A program made the position numbers and the translations under genes. Shown piece after piece: positions 45,519-55,178 of a stretch of DNA of 64,000 nt (within the stretch, counting starts at the first letter, position 1; every line of letters starts with the position of its first letter). The DNA comes from Siphonodentalium dalli (lineage: Eukaryota; Mollusca; Scaphopoda; Gadilida; Siphonodentaliidae). The notes beneath the pieces were generated by a model, which saw only the letters and a program-made list of their open reading frames with translations, did no database searches and was not told where the DNA came from. The stretch spans positions 99,407,319 to 99,471,318 of the forward strand of contig CP136066.1 of assembly GCA_032622095.1 (NCBI GenBank). Reading direction: 5' to 3'.

Positions 45519-46043
45519 TTGTTACGAACTCATGTCTCAGTATCATTGTTCTAATATCGGCAATGACCATCGCCAAATACACACCGACCAAGGCTCCAAT
45601 CCATCCCAACGCAATACATTTCACAGTAACCCTGTCGTCGTTTGCTGACAACTTACTGGCTTTGTAAATGCTCAGATTCTTCTTCTCAATGGTAAGTTCC
45701 TGTATAATCTTGTGTATGTCATACCCAGACTTCGATGGCACCTCGTTGACGGATTGTTGTTCGGTCGTGGTCTCGGTGTTACTGATCCCAGCAGCCGAGG
45801 TCGTCCCCACAGAAGCTGCTTGAGTCGTAGTGTTGCATATGACTGTAGTAGTTTCAGCGCACACGCAAGGATCTGGTGAGTAGATGCTCGTTGTTTGTCT
45901 CGACGTTGTTGTTGTTGTTATTGTTGTTGTTGGTGGTGTTGTCGCCTCTGTCATAGTCGTTGCTTCTGCTGATGTCGATGTTCCTGTTGACGAAGTTGGT
46001 GGTGGTGGTCGCGATGACGATGTTGCTGGTGGTTCTGGTGTCC
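45519..46043 (-). CDS. Lectin gene: Thr-rich stalk and transmembrane exon
   Basis: Minus-strand exon of 525 bases: 'ttccacaag' acceptor, 174 codons, consensus GTAAGT donor, phase 1 in and out. The first ~95 residues are Pro/Thr/Ser-rich (TTTITTTTTS, about 25-45), a probable O-glycosylated mucin-like stalk encoded by ACA/ACC-rich near-microsatellite. A CVCAETTTVIC motif follows, then IQELTIEKKNLSIYKASKLS and NDDR. A ~20-residue membrane helix (CIALGWIGALVGVYLAMVIA) precedes the basic RTMILRH stop-transfer. The ELTxxKKN..S....S..D.R-plus-TM arrangement recalls the membrane anchor of many molluscan surface proteins. If the donor is not used, the frame stops at 45472. Confidence 0.8.
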
Positions 46044-46090
46044 CTTGTGGAACAAACAAACATTGTACCGCTGATAACTTGTGAATAATA

Positions 46091-46590
46091 AAAGGCACGT
46101 GAGGCCTTAGTTGTCGAAAATATTCATATTTGTTCCAATCACCGTAAACAGAAAAACAGAAAAACGCATACAGTTTCGTTCATATATACCATGACCATCG
46201 CGTAAGCAGCATGTTATCATAAAGATTTACTATATTTTACCTAAGCAAGAGCCTGATTGTGTTACAGAAGACAGCACAATGCTGCTGGCTAATCACACAC
46301 AAATGGCATAAACGCTCTTTATTCGTTCCATATCAGGAATTCACCAACAAAGAACGCTCTTTATGTTTACCATCATAATATAAACAAACACCAGAAAAGT
46401 AACTTTTTATGGTTTTGTTTACATAACAATGGTCAAAGATATGACAATAACATACTGTTTATGCGATATTTCTTATTTGTATACGGACAAAGTCTGTCTA
46501 CATTTTGTTGTTCTTTCTGTTTGTGGCGGTTTTTGACGGGTGGAAATATTTTCACAGGATACCCACCGCCAAGGCCAACCGCACCTTTAA
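46091..46590 (+). mobile_element. TTAAAGGCACGTG-family MITE, near-identical second copy
   Basis: Matches 19450-19950 almost throughout, including ends (AAAGGCACGTGAGGCCTTAG and AAGGCCAACCGCACCTTTAA). Left flank is ATAA rather than TTAA. Its right TTAA (46587-46590) is shared with the next MITE. It sits in the intron only 47 bases upstream of the stalk exon acceptor. Confidence 0.8.
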
Positions 46591-46830
46591 AGGTACTAAA
46601 TCCGATCAGACGGTCCTATATCATCACGTTACAACAACAACAAGAACATTTCTTCAACATACGCTTTTGTTATAATAATCGATTAATTACAACAGAATAA
46701 TGCTAACCGCTGTCAACTATGATATAAAATTTCTAAAAAACGTGTTATTTATCAACATGTTGTTCAACGAAATATGGCTGTATTTTCATTTAAGTATCAC
46801 GAAAATTGGCCGTATTACCAATGGGTACAA
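46587..46830 (+). mobile_element. TTAAAGGTACTC-family MITE, copy 5, truncated
   Basis: Begins TTAAAGGTACTAAATCCGAT and follows copy 4 through 'ttatttatcaaca...cgaaatatggctgtatt' to about 46830, where similarity ends. The right half is missing. Confidence 0.7.
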
Positions 46831-47247
46831 ACATGTACAAATTGTACGAAGAAGGTAAAGTACCGACATTTAATTACACCGCACATTTCTGCCGAAATAA
46901 AAATATGATTGATGCGACCTATGCCAAAGATTATGGCTCCTCATATATTTGAAGTACAGTGCCCCCTCCCAGTTTGACCAACATTTCCGGAAATCGTGCA
47001 TTGCTACATATGATTGACTAAAAAGTGACCGAACATTAGCTTGGACTAAATTAAGCACATTGTAAACAATTTCGAAAGGGTCCGAAAGGTCTCAATAGCC
47101 CAGGTGCAAAAGTTCGCATGGTGGTAATGCATATGTGCCAAGTCATAAAATTGATGAAAGTTGCGTCCACGGAAAGACAGACAAGTTGATTCCACTATTC
47201 CACAACAACATATAGTTATAGGGGTACAAGTACATATTATGCATTAC
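46831..47247. other. Intron of the lectin gene; nothing recognised
   Basis: Between the linker exon and MITE copies. No exon or repeat end seen. Confidence 0.35.
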
Positions 47248-47337
47248 CTTGTTCGTGGATGATCTTTCCATCAGTGCAGTACGTCAATGGTGTGCTACCG
47301 CCAATGTCTCCATTGTATTGACTGTTGTCTACGTGCG
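47248..47337 (-). CDS. Lectin gene: short linker exon
   Basis: Minus-strand exon of 90 bases with a 'ttgttttcag' acceptor and GTAATG donor, phase 1 in and out, so it can be included or skipped without breaking the frame. It encodes AHVDNSQYNGDIGGSTPLTY followed by CTDGKIIHEQG. One cysteine, no domain recognised. It joins the cysteine-rich exon (52979-53236) to the stalk exon (45519-46043). Its status as a constitutive or alternative exon cannot be judged from sequence. Confidence 0.7.
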
Positions 47338-47830
47338 CTGAAAACAAAAGACATATTTTATTACCAAGCAATTTGCTACGTTACACAATATATGATGGTT
47401 GAAGATCGTCCTAGATGCACGCTTTGCCTAAAATTCCTGAAGTTTTAAAATGGATTTTCTCAACATTTGTCTGGATTTTTTAAAATTTGGAACATATATG
47501 CGATTACTGTAACACATCATTTAAAGATGGATTATCTCTTTTAATAACAAATTTGAAATAGTTGCGTGAGTATAAAATGATAAATATGAACTGAAGACCC
47601 CTGTCCGGAAAGGCTTCTATCAATTAATATTGATTTTATTTCGAATATTTTATTGGGCCCGTTTATTTGTCTATTTTTAGAACAGACCATTCGGGTGATA
47701 CCATATAGCGATAGAGAGCATCAGGCTGTTCCTATGCCTACGCACCGAACGTCAAATGTCCCAGATTGATTGGTTGTATTGTTTTATTCCATAGTTATTA
47801 GCGATAATGAGTATAACCTAATGGGTGTCA
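47338..47830. other. Intron of the lectin gene; old repeat
   Basis: Positions about 47405-47525 ('cacgctttgcctaaaattcc...aacatttgtctgga') resemble 49790-49885 ('cacgatttgcctaacattct...aaatttgtctagaa'), an old duplication within the same intron. Confidence 0.4.
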
Positions 47831-49270
47831 GACCGATTTTCCGAAGACCTATTACTACGAAGGCCCATAACTCCGAAGACCCGATTCTCCGACGGCCCAC
47901 AACTCCGAAGACCCGATTCTCCGACGGCCCATAACTCCGAAGATTCGATTCTCCGAAAGCCCATAACTCCGAAGGGCCGATTTTCCGAAGACCTATAACT
48001 CCGAAGACCTATAACTCCGAAGGGCCGATTCTCCGAAGATCTATAACTCCGAAGGTCCGATTCTCCGACGGCCCATAATTCCGAAGGTCCGATTCTCCGA
48101 AGGTCCGATTCTCCGAAGATTTTGTTTTATCGGGGTATTATCGTTTACTAAATAGTGTACAGTCTAGTGGCGAAGCCAAGGGGTCCCAAAATTCCTACTG
48201 CCCCTATTAATTAAACCTCTACTTGCTATTTCAGACAATATGGGCCCCTACCAAAACATGTCCAATGTCATGTAAACGCCCGGAAATCGTTCATGGGGCA
48301 TCAAAATATTCAAAATTTTCCTACCCCCCCCCCCCCTATATGGGAATCCTGGCCCGCCACTGACTATACACCCTATACTATAACGTTACGTTGGCCCATG
48401 AGATGCCAGAGTAAAATGTACAGGGGTGAACGGGGAAGAACTTGTCCTTTTTCATATATAAAATGAACTTGATTGCATCAAATCACCCCAATGCAGTCGG
48501 ATGTGCACAGTTTAATCATATTAATTGTATTAAGACGTACATCGTGGCAAAATAATTGTATTTGTTACATAAATTTAAGCTTTCTGTCAGCATCCCGAGA
48601 TCAAACAGAACGCATTTCTTTGAAGTATTTTCAGTCGCCAGAAAAAGGGCGAGTTCTGCCCCTTTGCCCCCGTTCGCCCCTGTGCATGTTGGGCTACTCT
48701 GACATTCTTACAGCATTTCGTTGTAATATACCCGATGCACACCAGTGGCGGGCCAGCGTTCCCATTTAGGGGTGCACATTAATATATATCATGCATATGA
48801 TATGCCGAAAGCATATCACGAAGGCCTGATTTGGGGGGCGCATGCATGGGAGGGGTCGCCCCCAATCGTTGGTCCGGGGGCTCCCCTGGGCAGGAACACT
48901 GTGAATATTTGAATGCCTAGGAGGGATTTCCGGACGTTTACATGACATTTGACATGTTTTTGGGGGGCGGTCTTCCCTAGGGCCCCATTGACTCCGCCAC
49001 TGGACTGTACACTATTTAATAAGCGACAAAACATGATCTTCGGAGAATCGGACCTTCGGAGAATCGGACCTTCGGAGTTATAGACCTTCGGAGTTATGGG
49101 CGTTCGGAGTTATAGGCCTTCGGAGTTATGGGATTTCGGAGTTATGGGTCTTCGGAGTTATGGGATTTCGGAGAATCGGGACTTCGGAGTTATGGGCTTT
49201 CGGAGAATCGGGGCGTCGGAGAATCGGACCTTCGGAGAATCGGACCTTCGGAGTTATGGGTCTTCGGAAA
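47831..49270. mobile_element. Foldback element with minisatellite arms
   Basis: Left arm 47831-48119: about 19 copies of 14-16-base units of two kinds, 'gattctccgaagacc' and 'cataactccgaaggcc'. Right arm 49036-49270: the reverse complement of the same array. Inside the arrays the arms continue as non-repetitive inverted sequence ('aaatagtgtacagtctagtggcg' against 'ccgccactggactgtacactattt', and 'caatgtcatgtaaacgcccggaaat' against its reverse near 48930). The middle (about 48360-48750) is unpaired. Terminal inverted repeats made of tandem repeats are the hallmark of Foldback-type elements. Confidence 0.8.
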
Positions 49271-52200
49271 AACGCTACGTAACCAATTAATGTTTATTTT
49301 TTGTGACAAAATTACACCATAAAATTTCCGGTCTCTGTTAACAGTAACCACTATTGTTCGTTAGCTAAACAACCACACCTTTTTAAATCAGAAAATAGTC
49401 GAAATAAAATTAATAATAATCGATAGAAGCATTTCCGGACAGGAGTGTTCGATTCAGATCTAATATTTTATACCCCGGTAACTATATAATACATGTTTAC
49501 AAAGAGATAAGCCACCTTTAAGGAACATTAATTATTTGAAATTTGTAGTCCACTTTCAATACGTTTGGTTTAAACAATATTTGTTCCTTCCCAAAAGTAT
49601 TTACACATGACCAATTTAACACAATAACACCAAGAAATCATGGTGTATGAGAGAATAGAGGAGACGAAAATCTGTGATAAAATCTGCGACACCTTTATGA
49701 CACGATCTTATCACATTCTGGTTTTATTACATATCACATAGGAAGGAAATATTCCGGTACCTGGGCATCTGTATGAAAAGCTTAAGCCATGCATAAACGC
49801 ACGATTTGCCTAACATTCTCGATATTTCAAAATCTATTTTATCAAAATTTGTCTAGAATTGAAATGCAGAACATGTGATTATACGGCCACTTCTTATACG
49901 TCTATGACATGCAAATTATTAAAAATACTACTGCTTTCAGTTTCCAAGAACTTATGTAAATTTGAACTTCTTCACGCGTGCAGTTTATGATATCATAGCT
50001 GAAGATCGCGAGCGGAAGCTTAATTTGATAAAAAAAAAGAAATATTAATTTAACTCAGAAAGACAACCACCTATAAATAAGTTTCTGTATTTGAGAAATT
50101 TCATTTTACGTTGATTAATGGAAAGTGCATTGTGCTTTTCGTGTAGTGGAGTCGCTACGATTACTGGTTTAGGCTAAATATGTCAATTAAAATATACATT
50201 TAATACGTTTGGCAGGTTATAATTTTGTTTTCTTTGTTCTCTGTATATAGGTTCGCAGAACTACTAGAATAATTGATATATCCACGAAACAAACTGTTGG
50301 TTAAAGTTTTAGTTAGGTCAACAAAAACAGATTCTGTTTCCATACTTCAACCGAACCTATGAAAAATGCAACCGACCATATTGGTTTCTGATGAAAATAT
50401 ATTTACGAAAACTTGTTTGTTATTTGGTTTGTGATCCGGGATAATTACCCTTCATTGGATAATATCCAACAAGACTCCCGTTTTGCAAAAGTATCAACTA
50501 CATCAATGTCATGTGCGGGTCTCAATTAAGATGGTAGTATTTTTCCAACGTTTACAAAGTCTTATTTTATTTGTTTAAAACCAGAACTTAACATTCTTGA
50601 AGTCCACAACAATGATACATGTTAAGTTAATCAGTTAGAACAATACATAATCCACACATGTCATAAACATATTTGTTATTATTATTTGTTAGCTAAAACT
50701 TGATTAACAAAATATTACACCATTGGGATCTGGATATGAACAAATTTGAAACTTGGCTCTGTACAAGTTTAGTCAGTGTAACTGCCAGCACAACTTAGTG
50801 TAATTTGTATCGAGATCACTGGAATGGAATACTGGAATAGCCTTTGTGCATATGTATGGTATTAAATACAAATTCGACAGAGATAGGCTGCATGCAACGT
50901 ACTTCTTGAATCCAATATATGAAATTGGGCAACCAGGAGAACTTTATTCTTTGGAAATGTTCTCCTTAGTGAGTATGCGCACATAGAAAGAAACATAATA
51001 TAAATGTTGGCATGACTGACATGAATGTACAAGCTCCCTCATTGAATCTTCAACAGGTTATGATAAATAAAATTGGTTAGGCTAACAGAATGGCATAACA
51101 CATGTAAGCTATGTATATACCATATGTCACATCCGCCGAGTTAGTTCGATATTACAGTAACTGAACACGTTAATGGATATAAACACAAATACATCTTATC
51201 AAAATTGTCCTACCAAACCTACCCACCCAACGTTTCCACCCTTATTAGCTTTCATTCGTGTTGTTGATCTTATATGAAATATAGTACTATTTCCCCCCAT
51301 TATGTCATTGAAGAATGGAACAAATATTTGGCAGCTGAATGAAGGTAGGTTATATGTAGCCTGCTCCACTCAAGCAGATAGCAATCGACTGGAAATATGT
51401 CATGCAGTATTAAATATATGATGGTCAGCTTGGTGTTGGTTTTGGACCTATGTCCAATAATCATCTCAGCCCAATTTCCATTGATCAACCAACAGGCATG
51501 ACATGAACATTCTCAAACACAGAACATTATTTATGAACGGTTGTCCATCTAAATGAAAATAATTATGAAATCAAGAAAATTTTAAGTTCACTTCCATGAT
51601 ATTAAAATATATAAATTGCATTCGTGCAGAGTTTTATTTTGCATCTGAAACAGTGAGATGCTCATGTTATAAGATGTTAGAAAAATAGGGTTATACTATC
51701 CAATTGATTGACGGTTCTTGAGTTTTGTATCACATTAATCACATGTACAGAATTTAAAACGAAATTTCAGACACATTTCGAGATAACCCCTTTTGAATTA
51801 TGAATTTCAGTCAAAATTTGCGTCTAGGACCTTAGGGTGGTAGATGTGGTATGACAACATCGATGGTCATGCCAAATTGTCAGATACGTAAAGTTCCAGA
51901 ATTGAAGCAATATTATCAAACTAATGTACTCACCAGAAAGCGAGAACACATATTAATTTTGGTATTTATAAATATTGTGTTTCTGCTCAAAACATGTCAC
52001 CTAATACTAAGGTATGGATTACCTCCCTTTGATATTTCTACAATCATGGAACAAATGGTCACTTCAGTGCAATTTAATCAGCAACCCGTTGTACAGTTTG
52101 ATCAACGTGCATATCTCCAACAGGAATCATTTATCAAATGAGATATACTTACGTTGTAAGGGTATATTTGACTATAATTTACTCATAAGCTGTCAATCCA

Positions 52201-52785
52201 CGGAATATTGTAAAACAATTGGCTGTCACACACTTTGCCATTTAGGTTATTTCTCGATAACCTAAATTTCTTGATTACTTTCTATAGAAATGACAGCAGC
52301 GCCGAGTGACCACGCCTATACCGCGTGCCTAAAAATGTATACATGGAAACTGTTCGATGTTTCCTTCCATATAACATAAAATTTCGGTCCTGCATTATAA
52401 TTCGTTCTGGTATGACTGTATTGATAATAACCATATTAGATGCTAATATTCAGTGTACAAGTAACCAGACAAATCAACAAGATGGAACATTTGCAAAGAA
52501 ATGAAACACGGATATTAAATCTAACAAGGGTTTGTGCCACCGCGGTCAAATATAATGGGAACACGTGCCACGCAGCTATCCGGTGCCTCTCGATGCATGA
52601 TCAGTTGCGACAAGCCAGTCAAAAAACGCTGAATATCCGACGCGACGTGATCAACGATAAGCACAATGTTGAGTGACAGGTGTCTCTTTCAACTTCACCT
52701 GTCTTTTTAGTCTCAATGTTGTACGCTCGTTAAACTTCTAACTTCTACGTTTGGTTGTTCTCTTGTGAGATGACGGATTAAATTA
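49271..52785. other. Large intron stretch of the lectin gene; no exon seen
   Basis: AT-rich. Apart from the 49790-49885 duplication and a weak match between 49990-50110 and 59920-60070 ('acctataaat...ttctgta'), I see no structured feature, exon or hairpin. Plus ORFs at 51851-52141 and 52440-52676 lack family motifs. Confidence 0.4.
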
Positions 52786-52940
52786 TAAGAAATAACTCTT
52801 GTTTCGATTAAGGCTATGAGTTATAACCGAAAAGTTTGAAGATAAATTTTCTAAAATTGCGCTACGCGCGTTATAGAATTTATCTTCAAACTTTTTGGTT
52901 ATAACTGTATAACCTTAATCGAAACAAGAGTTATTTCTTA
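52786..52940. repeat. Long near-perfect hairpin in intron
   Basis: The left arm 'taagaaataactcttgtttcgattaagg...gttataaccgaaaagtttgaagataaatt' is mirrored by 'aatttatcttcaaactttttggttataac...ccttaatcgaaacaagagttatttctta'. Arms are about 65 bases with few mismatches; the loop contains 'gcgctacgcgcg'. It lies 39 bases beyond the donor of the cysteine-rich exon, so it would be transcribed in the lectin pre-mRNA. Confidence 0.85.
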
Positions 52941-52978
52941 AATACTCCACCCGCAACATTGGATGTGGTTTCACTGAC

Positions 52979-53236
52979 CTTGTTTACACTCCTTCGAGCA
53001 GAATACCTGTGTGCCTCCGACTATATTTTCAGTGACCCATTTGTGGAGTGATGCTATAATCAGTGTGCATTCGCCGTCCTTAAACAGCAAGCCCCAACAT
53101 TCTCTGCCTCCGATAGACACACCACTACATATGTCTTGGCATTCGTATGACGATGTCTTGGAATAGTTGAGTAACGTCACGAGTGCATCACTGTTGAGCG
53201 CTCTATTGCTGGCGCAGTTGAAGGAACATGGGGAGT
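52979..53236 (-). CDS. Lectin gene: eight-cysteine PAN/apple-like exon
   Basis: Minus-strand exon of 258 bases: 'cattccag' acceptor, GTCAGT donor, phase 1 in and out. The product (about 86 residues) has eight cysteines: CSFNC near the start, CQDIC, then C-x9-C-x9-C through GGRECWGLLFKDGECTLI, and a final CSKEC. The central C..C....C...F....C.L pattern resembles PAN/apple modules, and two flanking C-x3-C pairs add further disulphides. PAN modules mediate protein or sugar contacts outside the cell. Being encoded by a single phase-1 exon is typical of shuffled extracellular modules. The PAN label is tentative. Confidence 0.75.
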
Positions 53237-53464
53237 CTGGAATGAAAGTGACAAATGTTAGGTGTAAAACTGGAGTGTATTGATTTATTGATTTGATTGC
53301 AAAATCACATGCATATGACAACGAAACAAGCAATATACCCTTTAGACATATTGTTTTGTCCCATAAAATACAACATATAAACATATAACACAAAGACAAT
53401 AAATCTGATTATATCGGTTCACACGTGATCGGAGCACAGGTTACCAAACTTACTAATCGTTCTC

Positions 53465-54010
53465 GCCCCATCAATATGAAAACATTGATGTTGATGTCGA
53501 GATGGATAAGACATTGTTATCAAAATGGATGAAATGTTGTTGCCCTGTAAATTTGGAAAAAGGAAAAAAAAAAGGTTTATTGCTTCCAGGTTGTCTATGG
53601 CATCGGTCTCGTGTTCGGTGGCTGATTATTCCATTGTACGAAACGAAAAGAGACTGATACGAAAGACTAAACAGTTTCAAACAATCGGCTGTTTATTTAA
53701 ATTGTATAACATTGACTAACACGGTCATCAACAAACAGTACTGCAATGTTAAGGTTTGACAACTTAGCCACATAGCAGTTCTGGTGTCAGTATAGAGTGG
53801 ACAGTGAAAAAAGAAATGATAGGCATCCTGACATGGATGCCAGCGTTCACAATTTGCATTTGGAAATATGTAATTCTTAATTTTTCGTAATTCAAATCAC
53901 AGTATATATTTGGCAAATGAGATGGAGTATGTTCAATTTTCTTTGTCCCGGCCTGTAATAAAAAAAATTCTGGAGGTTTCAACTTTGGTTTTAACTGTCC
54001 CCGTTAAATT
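53465..54010 (-). pseudogene. LINE C-terminal remnant
   Basis: On the minus strand near 53945-53770, in shifting frames, the sequence reads TGRDKEN-like, then CERWHPCQDAYHFFFHCPLY. This resembles the C-terminal CxC...HxFFxCP zinc-binding tail of bivalve non-LTR retrotransposons. Both sides are degraded. It lies in the intron between the two last lectin-region exons. Confidence 0.45.
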
Positions 54011-54427
54011 TTGACACATATATGCAAGTACGTCATCTTTGGGGCCTATGACAAAGTGAACCCTGGTCACATGTACCGCATTGAAAAACAAAAGTTTTTC
54101 CACACGTTGAGAAATTATTATTTTTAAATTGTTTTATGCAAAATGTGTCTTTATAACAAAATAGATTTTTTTTCGAGAATTTCAACTCTAGTATAGTAAA
54201 TCATACCGGGAACTATAAGGTTATTACAGACGGAGCCGTGGTCGTTGTGTAGGGTAATTAAGTCATATGATATTTCTGCGTGTGACACTGAGATAGAACA
54301 AAGTAAATGCATTGTAACTAAAACATTCATTGCTCCCAATCACGAGATTTGCATAAACCGCGTTCAAATAATTGAGCATGATGTTATAATTCGGTGTCCT
54401 TTGCCAAATCATAATTTGGCAACTTAC

Positions 54428-54669
54428 CAGTGTTGTCCTCACATATATACATGTACTTATATTGGTTTCTGTCACACTTAATCGTCCGCCACCCAAAGGT
54501 TGCATGCAGCTCATCTTTGTGCGCCCTAATACACGGCGATGTGTCCTGATCGTTTGGCTCGCCATGGGGGATGTCCCAATCGCTGACGGTCATAGATTCG
54601 CAGTCTACCCAGAAGTATTGGTACCAGTTATTGTCCGGGACAACGTACAGGCCGATCCACGCATCAATT
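54428..54669 (-). CDS. Lectin gene: C-terminal half of the C-type lectin domain
   Basis: Minus-strand exon of 242 bases: 'tgtcttcag' acceptor, GTAAGT donor, phase 2 in and phase 1 out. It starts (with the split Ile codon) IDAWIGLYVVPDNNWYQYFW, giving the WIGL core of the C-type lectin fold, then DWDIPHGEPNDQD with the EPN sugar-binding triplet, PCIRA, and GWRTIKCDRNQYKYMYICED with the last two conserved cysteines. The usual WND triplet before the penultimate cysteine is WRT here, so two calcium ligands appear lost. Calcium-dependent sugar binding is therefore doubtful despite EPN. It joins exon 62166-62358 exactly in frame. Confidence 0.9.
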
Positions 54670-54998
54670 CTGAAGACACATATGCAGGTGTTGATTAAGG
54701 AACAATCTTCATTACCTGGTGCAAATTACACTAGATAAACTATAACTATATTTTGGCCGAATTATAAACATATGATTTGATCGGGACACGTGTTTAATTA
54801 TATGAAGATTGAAGATTATTTGCATTTTATTTTCAGTTGGAAATGTTAGTAAATATCAGAAACTTAGTGGTATTCATGATTCAGGGGGCGTGGATGACAC
54901 CCGCATATACCTTAGTCCATGGTAACGAGAAGCATTGGATTGCATTCATGTTGTGGATACTACGTTGGACCTAATGGCTGCGGACACAAGTACCACAA

Positions 54999-55178
54999 CA
55001 GCGATGGCATATAGTAGGTGTGACAGTTTATTATGGTGGAGTTTGGTGCCATTGGTGGTCACAATTCTGTGCCATAGCAAGCCCTGTTGCCCGCTGAGTT
55101 TCCGCACAATGAGTTGACTGGACCAATTAACCCATTGCGTTTCACCAAGGTTTATCTCTGCATGCTCATTACGTTTTG
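54999..55178 (+). repeat. 180-bp direct repeat, left copy (flanks LINE)
   Basis: Aligns without gaps to 57939-58118 with three mismatches ('gtgccatt'/'gtgacatt', 'attctg'/'attatg', 'tttatc'/'ttgatc'). It abuts the 5' end of the LINE, as a target-site duplication would. Confidence 0.9.

Noticed and set aside
45884-46084. Val-rich plus ORF (VVVVIVVVGGVV)
   Set aside because: Antisense of the Thr-rich mucin-like stalk.
49096-49322. Two overlapping ORFs rich in SELWDFG/ENRDFGVMGF repeats
   Set aside because: They translate the right minisatellite arm of the foldback element; the unit is 15 bases, so any frame stays open.
52440-52676. 78-codon plus ORF ending HDQLRQASQKTLNIRRDVIN
   Set aside because: Looked protein-like at first, but no family recognised, no splice context and opposite strand to the surrounding gene.
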